Origin: Novosphingobium sp.
GTDB taxonomy: Bacteria > Pseudomonadota > Alphaproteobacteria > Sphingomonadales > Sphingomonadaceae
DNA length: 64,000 nucleotides
Reading direction: 5' to 3'
Assembly (NCBI GenBank): GCA_017745295.1
Contig: JAGHZR010000022.1
Span: 1-64,000, forward strand
Part shown: piece after piece, positions 1 to 7,273 of the stretch
Position numbering within the stretch: position 1 is the stretch's first letter
How the letters are laid out: every line of letters starts with the position of its first letter
Program-made: the position numbers and the translations under genes
Notes under the pieces: generated by a model
Told to the model about the DNA's origin: nothing
Database searches by the model: none
The model's input: the letters and a program-made list of their open reading frames with translations, nothing else

Positions 1-207
1 CGCGCCATCGAAATCATCCGCGACGGCAAGCCCACAACGCCCTTCATGGCTTGCGGTGATACCATCCGCATGGAAGGCCGCACAGCGGCGGGCTGGAACC
101 CCTTCGGGACGATCGAGCAGACGGTCGAGATCCGCAACGGCAGTTCGTTGCACGAGCAGCCGGATCCGGCTGGCCTTGGGAAGGCATGTTCGGACGGTTC
201 GACCTAA
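1..207 (+). CDS. Fumarylacetoacetate hydrolase family protein, C-terminal fragment (cut by window edge)
   Basis: Reading frame 1 is open from the first base to a TAA at 205-207, giving 68 residues. The stretch MACGDTIRMEG followed by FGTIEQTVE matches the C-terminal end of the FAH fold, where family members have a (M/F)xxGDxVRIE...FGxIEQ pattern. FAH-family enzymes are metal-dependent hydrolases, isomerases or decarboxylases acting on acylpyruvate-type or 2-keto acids. The metal-binding core lies outside the window, so the reaction cannot be given. It converges on the LysR gene to its right and probably belongs to the same catabolic neighbourhood as the GMC oxidoreductase and TIM-barrel genes (inference). 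Confidence 0.75.
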   Translation, partial: RAIEIIRDGKPTTPFMACGDTIRMEGRTAAGWNPFGTIEQTVEIRNGSSLHEQPDPAGLGKACSDGST

Positions 208-349
208 GCGATTTGCTTCGCTGTTCCCGTGCTTGAGAGTTGGTCCGGGAATTTGTCGATGCCCGAAAAGGCAGAAGTTGAACAACGCAGTAGGATCGGC
301 ATGAATGGCTGAATTTACGGACTACGCGACCGATGTTCGTGGGTCCTTT

Positions 350-1249
350 TCAACTACCTGCCGAATACTTCATCAAGTTATCCTTCAGCCACATCAACCC
401 GCCATCGACCGTTCGTGTTCGGTGGAACTGAATCGTTTCACGCATGATGGGGACTTCGAAAGGCGGCTTTGCCATTGCCAGCGGAAGCATTTTCGTAAAG
501 AGCTTGGCGAGACGGCTGTGCACCAGCGCAATTCTATTTGTGCCGGGGAGCAGCCACGGAACCATCGTGAAGGACGATACCGTCACTTCAATACGGCGCG
601 TGTCGCCCTTGGAGCGGATATGTTCTTCGGCGAATGACCCCGATGCGTTCAGTTTTACCGCTACATGGCTCGCGGAATCGTAGATTTCCTGGGTAATTGC
701 CGCCTCGAAAATCGAGTTTTCGGACCATCCCAACAGCACATGCGTCTCTTCGAAGAGTAATTCCTGAGGATGATCGCGGAGCTGGAACTGCTCCGGATAG
801 ATAATGCAGTCGATCGTGCCTCTGTCGAGCTCGGCCCACATATCCGATCTGAAGGGTAGAACTTCGATACGGACGTCCGGCGCTATCTTTGCCATTTCGA
901 TTAGCATTGGCTGCAACAGAATTGTCACGATATAGTCAGAGGCATAGAGCCGAAATACCCGGCGCGAGGTCGAGGCATCAAATCGCGTGGAGCTGGAAAT
1001 CAGCGACTGGGCCCCCACGATCATTTGCTCGACCATGGGGGCGAGATTCTGGGCGTGCGAGGTGGGGACCATCCGCTTGCCGCTTACCGCCAGCAGCTCG
1101 TCATTGAATGACTCGCGCAGCCGGCGGAGAGCTGCGCTCATTGCTGGTTGGGTCATGTTCAGCCGCTCAGCGGCGCGGGTAACACTCCGTTCTTCCAAAA
1201 GGGCATGCAGGGCGACGAGCAAATTGAGGTCGAAATTGTTTAATCGCAC
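350..1249 (-). CDS. LysR-family transcriptional regulator, NodD/NahR subgroup
   Basis: A 299-residue LysR regulator. The N-terminal winged helix (about residues 4-65) carries DLNLLVALHALLEERSVTRA followed by LNMTQPAMSAALRRLRE, the pattern of the NodD/NahR/LinR subgroup, which usually activates aromatic or flavonoid-responsive genes. The rest is the effector-binding domain. The start is a GTG at 1249, preceded by AGGAAG at good spacing. It is the last gene of a same-strand set MFS-GMC-LysR, only 31 bases after the GMC stop, so it is probably co-transcribed and may be autoregulated. The inducer is unknown; a catabolite of the neighbouring pathway is the obvious guess. Confidence 0.9.
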   Translation of the reverse strand: MRLNNFDLNLLVALHALLEERSVTRAAERLNMTQPAMSAALRRLRESFNDELLAVSGKRMVPTSHAQNLAPMVEQMIVGAQSLISSSTRFDASTSRRVFRLYASDYIVTILLQPMLIEMAKIAPDVRIEVLPFRSDMWAELDRGTIDCIIYPEQFQLRDHPQELLFEETHVLLGWSENSIFEAAITQEIYDSASHVAVKLNASGSFAEEHIRSKGDTRRIEVTVSSFTMVPWLLPGTNRIALVHSRLAKLFTKMLPLAMAKPPFEVPIMRETIQFHRTRTVDGGLMWLKDNLMKYSAGS

Positions 1250-1280
1250 TGCATGCTTCCTGGAAAATCGATAGGGATAT

Positions 1281-2924
1281 CTAAGCCCGATTTGCTCGAT
1301 CTTGAAGGATTAGTTCAGCAGCGCGCCATGCCAGCACCATGGCGGGGCCGTTCGTATTGCCGGACGGAGGCGTCGGCATCGCGGAGCAGTCTACGACCCG
1401 CAGTCCGCGTACCCCGTGCACGCGAAGCCGTGAATCTACGACCGAGCTCTCGGGGTCTGTGCCCATGCGGCAAGTTCCGGTGCCGTGGACACCCGGACTG
1501 CTAAGCCATGTCAAAGCTTCTCCGATCTCCTCGTCGGTCTGCACCTGTTCGCCAGGCACGACTTCCTCGACGATGAAATTTTTGAGTGCGGGTTGCGCGG
1601 CAAATCGCCGCATCAGCCGGAGCATCTCGATGAGGATTTCACGGTCTGCGGGATCTCCCCACCAGTTGGCATCGACAAGGATTGGATCGGCGACGTCGGG
1701 AGTCTGAATTTCCACGCTCCCGCGCGATTGCGGGCGCAGGTAATAGCCGTTCAGTGTGAGGCCCGGCTTGTCCTCCAGGGCTCCGCGACCAGGATCGGCC
1801 TTGATCTCGGCGCCTGAACGCATCGAGAAGGGCCCCACACCGAACTGCACATCCGGCCAATCCGATTTTGACCGCATGGAAACAAGGGCAGTCAACTCGG
1901 GCGATGTATAAGCCATGAGGCCGGTCCGCGTCAGATAGTATTGCAGAACATGCTTCAGGAGGCGCCACCCATGAAATTCATGGTTGAAACCGCGATCGTT
2001 CTTCATGCGGAACGAAATGGAGAACATGATATGGTCGACGAGATTCCGTCCGACAGCGGGAAGATCAACCTCGACTGGAACATTCGCTGCCGACAGGACC
2101 GGTGCTGGGCCGATGCCGGAGAGCTGTAGCAGCTTTGGGCTTTGCAGCACGCCTGCACAGACGATTACGTCGTGAGTTGCTCCTGCCTCGATTATGTCGC
2201 CACCCGCCTTGTAGCGGACGCCGGTTGCCTTGCCGTCCGCCAGAATGATTCGCTCGGCAGTGGCACCGGTGACCACCGTGAGGTTCGAGCGCCGCATGGC
2301 GGGCTTCAGGAATGCGCGATATGCGGAGGCCCGACGCCCTCGGCGGTCGACGGTTGCTTGGGTATAGCCAATGCCCTGCGTTGCCGGCTGATTGATGTCA
2401 GGCAGTACAGGGAGGCCAAATTCCCGACCCGCTTCCAATGCAGCCGAAATGACGGGCGAGCGGAATGGCAGTTCCGTGATCTGCAGAGGACCTTTGCGGC
2501 CGCGCGATGAATCGGCGTGCCGATAGCGATAGCTCTCCATCTCGCCGTAACAGCGTTCGACTTCGTCCCACGACCACTCGTTCAAGCCAAGTTCGTGCCA
2601 GGAATCGTAGTCGGCCGGCATCCCGCGCAAGTACCAGGTCCCGTTCGTTGAACTCGAACCACCAAGGCCGCGACCATAAGCCCAGCGCTCATCGGCGGGC
2701 CGTTGCGGATTCGCCTTTACGGGGAATTGCCAGAAGTATTCCGGATTGCCCCACATTTTCATGAACCCGCGAGGCATGTTCACAAGTTCGGATTCGTTGG
2801 ATCCACCGGCCTCGAGCAAAAGGACTTTGCTTTTTCCATCTGCGGACAGGCGATCGGCAAGGACGCATCCCGAAGAACCGGCGCCAATAATAATATAGTC
2901 AAAAACGGCTGTGTGAGAAGTCAT
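1281..2924 (-). CDS. GMC-family FAD-dependent oxidoreductase (choline/alcohol dehydrogenase-like)
   Basis: A 547-residue flavoprotein of the glucose-methanol-choline family. The FAD dinucleotide motif GAGSSG is at 14-19 and the second GMC signature GRGLGGSSSTNG at 84-95. The C-terminal active-site pair is visible as the His of GVHGTGTCRMG (about 480) and the Asn of PSGNTNG (about 523), the spacing expected for choline-oxidase-type catalysis. It should oxidise an alcohol to an aldehyde or ketone; the substrate is not readable. The ATG at 2924 follows an AGGAAG ribosome site. The same frame continues upstream through the MFS gene on this strand, but that extension does not resemble protein of this family. 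It lies 20 bases after the MFS stop and looks co-transcribed with it. Confidence 0.93.
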   Translation of the reverse strand: MTSHTAVFDYIIIGAGSSGCVLADRLSADGKSKVLLLEAGGSNESELVNMPRGFMKMWGNPEYFWQFPVKANPQRPADERWAYGRGLGGSSSTNGTWYLRGMPADYDSWHELGLNEWSWDEVERCYGEMESYRYRHADSSRGRKGPLQITELPFRSPVISAALEAGREFGLPVLPDINQPATQGIGYTQATVDRRGRRASAYRAFLKPAMRRSNLTVVTGATAERIILADGKATGVRYKAGGDIIEAGATHDVIVCAGVLQSPKLLQLSGIGPAPVLSAANVPVEVDLPAVGRNLVDHIMFSISFRMKNDRGFNHEFHGWRLLKHVLQYYLTRTGLMAYTSPELTALVSMRSKSDWPDVQFGVGPFSMRSGAEIKADPGRGALEDKPGLTLNGYYLRPQSRGSVEIQTPDVADPILVDANWWGDPADREILIEMLRLMRRFAAQPALKNFIVEEVVPGEQVQTDEEIGEALTWLSSPGVHGTGTCRMGTDPESSVVDSRLRVHGVRGLRVVDCSAMPTPPSGNTNGPAMVLAWRAAELILQDRANRA

Positions 2925-2944
2925 TTCACTTACTTCCTGATTGC

Positions 2945-4138
2945 CTACCGCAACTTGTATGGATGCCCTGCGGCCATCGCGACGGCGGAGAAAACGAATG
3001 CCACGATCCCCATCACGACCATGGCTCCCATTACGCCGCCGCTCTGGGTTGCAATAGCCGTTACGAGAGGGGGACAGAGGAAGGTGCCGGTGAAGAATGC
3101 GGTGGCCCAAATTCCCATGCCGCGCCCCCGCTGCTCCAGCGGCAGCAATGCCTGTCCCCAGGCTAGCAAGGATGGAATGACCATTCCGGAACCCAGTTGC
3201 TGGAACAGTGCGCCGAAAACGACGGACGCAGCCGTGACCGACCATCCCATCAAGAGCTGACCGATTCCCATCAGCAGGCCTGCAAGCGCCAGCAGCGTTC
3301 CGATGTTCCAGGCGTGCAATTTTCTGTACCAGATCGCGCCCAGTACATAGGCTATGGTTGTAAAGGCCTGAAGCAGACCGGCTGTCGCTGGCGATGTAAC
3401 GCCAACTTGCTGGAAAACGGCTGCGATGTGGAGCGGTGCTACATAGTAGATGAGTGAAGCTGAAAGTGTAACCGCTGCAATAATTCCGGCCTGTTTCCAC
3501 GGGTATGCCGCGCGAGACGTAAAATTACCCGATTTTTCTTCTTTCAACGGCTCGTCAATGAAGATCAGCGTCAGGATGAGCGCGGGAATGGAGAGAGTGT
3601 ATATGAAGAAGGGGCCGCGCCAGCTGATTTCAGCAAGAAAACCTCCGGCTGCAATCATCAAGGTACCAGCGATCGAAGTGGTGATGCCCACCCAAGAAAC
3701 CCAGCGATGTCGTTCTTCGCGGAAATAGTCCCCGATAAGTGTACTTGAGATCGTGACGACAAACGCCTCGGCGATGCCCAGAAATACACGGCTCAAGATT
3801 ATCGTAAAAATATGGCTGGTAAATACCGGCACGAGCCCGGCCAGGACATACAGAATCATGCCGGCCCTGAAGCTGTTGCGGCGACCGAACCGGTCGGCGA
3901 TCGCTCCGGCAAACGGAGCCGTCAATGCAACCAGCAGCGAGGGTATCGTGACGATCATCGGGACGAGGATCGCCGCATGCTGCAAATTACCAAACTCATG
4001 CATCAACTTTGGAATGGCCGGGAACAATGAAACGATTGCCATGACCGGTAATACCTGCGCGTAAAGCAGCGTTACGCCCTTGGCATTGGTTCCACGGCCG
4101 GCAGTCGTAGGTTGCAGGCGGTGCGGGTGGGTTGCCAT
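2945..4138 (-). CDS. MFS transporter
   Basis: A 397-residue major facilitator with about twelve hydrophobic segments and the loop 2-3 signature GAIADRFGRRN (motif A), which identifies the superfamily. It lies in the inner membrane and probably imports the substrate, or exports an intermediate, of the adjoining GMC oxidoreductase pathway. The start is set at the ATG at 4138 because AGGAGG lies nine bases upstream; an in-frame GTG one codon earlier is possible. The open frame extends a further 50 codons without membrane or MFS character, so that longer form is rejected. It is first in the MFS-GMC-LysR operon. The substrate is unknown. Confidence 0.9.
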   Translation of the reverse strand: MATHPHRLQPTTAGRGTNAKGVTLLYAQVLPVMAIVSLFPAIPKLMHEFGNLQHAAILVPMIVTIPSLLVALTAPFAGAIADRFGRRNSFRAGMILYVLAGLVPVFTSHIFTIILSRVFLGIAEAFVVTISSTLIGDYFREERHRWVSWVGITTSIAGTLMIAAGGFLAEISWRGPFFIYTLSIPALILTLIFIDEPLKEEKSGNFTSRAAYPWKQAGIIAAVTLSASLIYYVAPLHIAAVFQQVGVTSPATAGLLQAFTTIAYVLGAIWYRKLHAWNIGTLLALAGLLMGIGQLLMGWSVTAASVVFGALFQQLGSGMVIPSLLAWGQALLPLEQRGRGMGIWATAFFTGTFLCPPLVTAIATQSGGVMGAMVVMGIVAFVFSAVAMAAGHPYKLR

Positions 4139-4530
4139 CACGATGGACCTCCTGGCAAGCGGATCGACCTGCTTGCCGCAGTCGTTTGTGACGGCTTTCC
4201 GTGCGCGATCGGGGAGACGGCGGGTTGCATTGTATCCACTCCGCCATCCTGGCAACACGCCGATCCTGACTGCGGCCAAATGCGGCAATCCGGCATTCCC
4301 GGCGAGGCTATAGAATATCCATCGCTGAAGCTCACCTCAAACCCATCCTCATCCTAAAGGCTTCGGCAATTTTTACCGCCGATCGCCAGAGTAAAGTCGC
4401 ATTCTTCGTATAACTGATCGGTTTCAAGATGCAGTTGCTGTTGTTCCACACCCTTCTATGAGGTGTGAAGGCCTATGCGCAACGGCTTAGGCCTTCACCA
4501 TTCTAACAGGTTGAATGCGGTTGAAGCGTG
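4139..4530. other. Intergenic region between two minus-strand operons
   Basis: No convincing gene here. It contains the probable terminator of the TIM-barrel operon (4465-4498) and, nearer 4138, the presumed promoter of the MFS-GMC-LysR operon. A moderately AT-rich stretch around 4360-4420 is the likeliest promoter location, but no clear -35/-10 pair can be assigned. Confidence 0.5.
4465..4498 (-). terminator. Hairpin terminator of the TIM-barrel operon
   Basis: Perfect 11-bp inverted repeat GTGAAGGCCTA / TAGGCCTTCAC with a 12-base loop, starting 32 bases after the stop of the last minus-strand gene (4531). There is no clear U-tract on the minus strand, so it may be a weak or factor-assisted terminator or an RNA-stabilising hairpin. 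Confidence 0.6.
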
Positions 4531-5508
4531 TTAGGCCGCTCGGTCTGCTGCATGGGTGCGCAGCGTATTGTTCACGTACCACCCGTTGAGCATGGTGCTG
4601 GTTGCCGGTACGGGACTTTGCTCGCTGTCCACCACGATCCATCCATCGAAACCGTTCTCTACCAGAGCGCTGTAGAAGCGCTGGATATCGACCAGGCCCT
4701 TTTCATCGCCCAGTTCCCAATACCAGCGGTCTATTTCGCGCTTGCCGCCGCCGCCGATCATGGTCTTTTCGGGGTTTGGTAATTTGTATTCCTCCAATTC
4801 GTCCACGAACCGCGTGTTCTTGAATTGAACGTGCCAGGTGCGCGAGGCAAATCGTTTGAACAGTTCGGTTGGATCGATCCCGGCAATGACGGCATCGGCG
4901 ATGTCGATCGACAGTCCGACAGTGTCCGCATCGCACTGTTCCAGCAGCAGTTCCACATCTTCGATCGTGCGAAGAACGGAAAGGCAATCGACATTCAAGG
5001 CCAGCCGTACGCCGTGACTTGCCGCAATCGCGCCAACCTTGTTCCAGCATTCGGCAGCAAGAGAAACAGTTTCCAGTACCGTCATTTTCGTTGCGGCATA
5101 GGCCGGCAATGCGCGCACTACCAGAGTATCTCCGCCGAGCTGGGGAAGCAGGCGGCAATATTGCTCGGCCGTTCTGGCGATTGCAACATGATCGTCCGCG
5201 TTGAGAACCGAGCGGCCGAATGCGCCTTCCTCGAAGATCGGATTTGCAGGGTCGAACACATAGCTGGAAGCTCCCTGCAAGGCGCAGGACGACATCGCAT
5301 CTCTCAAGCCCCTGACAGACCCGTAGTGCAGTTCGATCCAGTCTTCTCGCCCCAAGGGTTCCCACCTGCCTGAGCCGGCTTCGAGTTCGACGGCGTCGAA
5401 ACCGGAAATCGAGACGGTTTTGAACGCGGTTTCGTGATCGCTGCGCAGAACGAAACGATCATGCCCGTTGCGCCACTGGTTGAGGGCGTAACTCCAACGA
5501 ATAGGCAT
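4531..5508 (-). CDS. Sugar phosphate isomerase/epimerase-like TIM-barrel protein with altered metal site
   Basis: A 325-residue member of the AP-endonuclease-2/xylose-isomerase-like TIM-barrel superfamily. It is clearly paralogous to the upstream neighbour (5518-6453), for example IDIADAVIAGIDPTELF here against IDTAQHVIAGVDPVDLY there. The four metal-ligand positions expected as E, D, H/Q, E read D, D, Q, D here. The adjacent CHHE becomes NVDC, the His after DTAQ becomes Ala, HFKD becomes QFKN and VEHD becomes VDSE. Either the metal centre and chemistry differ, or this is a partner subunit. ATG at 5508 follows AGGAAG, nine bases after the neighbour's stop. It is last in the operon. The substrate is unknown. 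Confidence 0.8.
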   Translation of the reverse strand: MPIRWSYALNQWRNGHDRFVLRSDHETAFKTVSISGFDAVELEAGSGRWEPLGREDWIELHYGSVRGLRDAMSSCALQGASSYVFDPANPIFEEGAFGRSVLNADDHVAIARTAEQYCRLLPQLGGDTLVVRALPAYAATKMTVLETVSLAAECWNKVGAIAASHGVRLALNVDCLSVLRTIEDVELLLEQCDADTVGLSIDIADAVIAGIDPTELFKRFASRTWHVQFKNTRFVDELEEYKLPNPEKTMIGGGGKREIDRWYWELGDEKGLVDIQRFYSALVENGFDGWIVVDSEQSPVPATSTMLNGWYVNNTLRTHAADRAA

Positions 5509-5517
5509 CGGTGCTTC

Positions 5518-6453
5518 CTAACTGTAAATCTTGGAGAGGACATTGCGGGCGTACCACATCGCCAGCGCCGTGCTTTCAGGGTACGATCCGCCAATATCCG
5601 CCTTGTCGTGCTCCACCCCGATCCAGCCTTGATAGTTGTATTCTTTCAGGGCGTGCATGAGCGCGGGAAAGTCGACCAATCCGCCCGGCGTCCCCATTTC
5701 GTAAAACCACCGCGGCGTCGTCGAGGCGACGAGTTCCGCATCGGGATGCGACCGGTAATCGCCGACCAGATCTACATGCCTGGTGTCTTTGAAATGAAAT
5801 CCGGAAACGCGATCGTGATGGCGCACATAGAGATCGACAGGGTCCACGCCTGCAATGACATGCTGCGCGGTATCGATGAACAGGTAAACATATTCGGGAT
5901 CAGTGAGTTCGTAGAAGCGATCGATCTGTTCGCGTGTTCTCAAGCCACCCCAGAATTCATGGTGGCATCCAAGCTTAAGCCCATATCCCTTGGCCATCTT
6001 GCCGACGCGGTTCCACAGTTCGGCGAGGATCTGAATTTTTTCGTCGGTTACCGGCTCCATATTGTTATGGGCATTGGTCGGCATGACGACGAGATTTTCA
6101 GCACCGGTCCCCGCAGACGCGCGAACAAAGCCTTCGAGGATCCGTACGATCAGATCGTGGGTCTCCCGGCGGTGTGGCGCAACACCTTGGGTGGCTTGCG
6201 GCATCGCGAAGAAGATGTCGACGATTTGCGAGAGGCCGCGTTCAGCGATGAACTCACGATATCCTTTCGGAGAGCCGAACATGGCCGAGACTGCCATGAG
6301 GTTCCAGGCAAACATCCCGAGACCCTCAAATCCGACCGCAGAGAGCTGCTTTATGAAATGATCCATTTCACGCCGGGAGGAGAATTGGTTGACCGGGCCT
6401 TTGGGCGACCAGGTCCGCCAATGCTCCGCATATTGCCACCGGATGTTGCTCAT
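5518..6453 (-). CDS. Sugar phosphate isomerase/epimerase family TIM-barrel enzyme
   Basis: A 311-residue xylose-isomerase-like TIM-barrel protein with a full set of family metal-site residues: Glu in CHHEFW, Asp in FIDTAQH, His in FHFKDTRHVD and Glu in GVEHD. Family members use a divalent metal for isomerisation, epimerisation, dehydration or C-C/C-O cleavage of sugars and cyclic polyols, so the exact reaction cannot be given. ATG at 6453 follows GGGAG. It sits 24 bases after the hydroxypyruvate-isomerase-like gene and 9 bases before its altered paralogue, so the two probably work together, possibly as a heteromer (inference). Confidence 0.85.
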   Translation of the reverse strand: MSNIRWQYAEHWRTWSPKGPVNQFSSRREMDHFIKQLSAVGFEGLGMFAWNLMAVSAMFGSPKGYREFIAERGLSQIVDIFFAMPQATQGVAPHRRETHDLIVRILEGFVRASAGTGAENLVVMPTNAHNNMEPVTDEKIQILAELWNRVGKMAKGYGLKLGCHHEFWGGLRTREQIDRFYELTDPEYVYLFIDTAQHVIAGVDPVDLYVRHHDRVSGFHFKDTRHVDLVGDYRSHPDAELVASTTPRWFYEMGTPGGLVDFPALMHALKEYNYQGWIGVEHDKADIGGSYPESTALAMWYARNVLSKIYS

Positions 6454-6477
6454 GTCTTTACTCCCGACCGGATCTGA

Positions 6478-7251
6478 TCAAATGCTGATTTTTGCGCGCG
6501 CCGCTGCCACGGAAGCAGCAGACGGCATCGTCGGAAAATATTCGAAGCCGATGCCGCCCTCGTAGCCCAAGGCAAGCAGCTCCTCCATCGCTGCGGTCCA
6601 GTCGACTTCGCCAGTTCCCGGCTCATGGCGGCCATTGGTGTCAGCGACTTGGACGTGGTGGACGAGGTGCGCACGGTCTCCAAGAACGCCGGGGACGGCT
6701 TCGCCCATTACCGCTGAATGGTACATATCGTAGAGAAGCCGCAGATTGGGGCTGTTCACGGCCTCGATGAGATCGAGCGCCTGTGCCGTGCTCGACAGAT
6801 AGATAAGGGGCAGTTCCACCCGATTGTTCAAAGGTTCGAGCAGGAGCATCACGCCAGCTTGTTCAGCCAGCTCTGCGCCGCGGCGAAGCGCTACTATGGC
6901 GTTTTCATGCTGTTCTTCATGGCTCAGGTCCGGCACGTTGAACCCAGATGCAATGATCATGGGCGGCGATCCGAGGGCTTTGCCGGCCTCGATGGAACCG
7001 CGAACGGCTTCAAGGAATTCGTCATGCTCAGCGGGGTCCACGAGGCTGCGGCGGGGGTCGACGCAGAAACTTGTCAGTTTGACGCCAGTCTCGGCGAGGG
7101 CCTGGGCAAGTTCCTCGATCGGTTTGTCTTTCCAGAGGTGGAATTCGACCGCATCGATACCTGCGTCCTTCGCTGCACGGACGCGATCGGCGAAACCGCG
7201 ATCCTCGTCCGCAAAGATCCACTCGATGCAGGCGGCTGGATAGAGGGTCAT
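6478..7251 (-). CDS. Hydroxypyruvate isomerase family TIM-barrel protein
   Basis: A 257-residue protein of hydroxypyruvate isomerase (Hyi/OtnI) size and pattern. The metal-binding residues are visible: Glu in LLLEPLNNR, Asp in LLYDMYHS, Gln in HVQVADTNGRHEPG and Glu in GFEYFP. HVQVADxxGRxEPGTGE is typical of the Hyi family. Known relatives interconvert hydroxypyruvate and tartronate semialdehyde or isomerise 2-oxo-tetronates. Here it follows the TonB receptor by 22 bases and precedes two more TIM-barrel genes in one operon. That suggests processing of a short-chain sugar acid released from an imported compound (inference). Confidence 0.87.
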   Translation of the reverse strand: MTLYPAACIEWIFADEDRGFADRVRAAKDAGIDAVEFHLWKDKPIEELAQALAETGVKLTSFCVDPRRSLVDPAEHDEFLEAVRGSIEAGKALGSPPMIIASGFNVPDLSHEEQHENAIVALRRGAELAEQAGVMLLLEPLNNRVELPLIYLSSTAQALDLIEAVNSPNLRLLYDMYHSAVMGEAVPGVLGDRAHLVHHVQVADTNGRHEPGTGEVDWTAAMEELLALGYEGGIGFEYFPTMPSAASVAAARAKISI

Positions 7252-7273
7252 GATTGTATTGCCTTTTCGAGAA

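Noticed and set aside
1281..7251. C-glycoside deglycosylation (oxidase plus TIM-barrel deglycosidase) as the identity of the left locus
   Set aside because: The GMC protein looks like choline/alcohol dehydrogenases rather than the sugar 3-oxidases of those systems, and no small beta-subunit gene is present. Kept only as a general glycoside idea.
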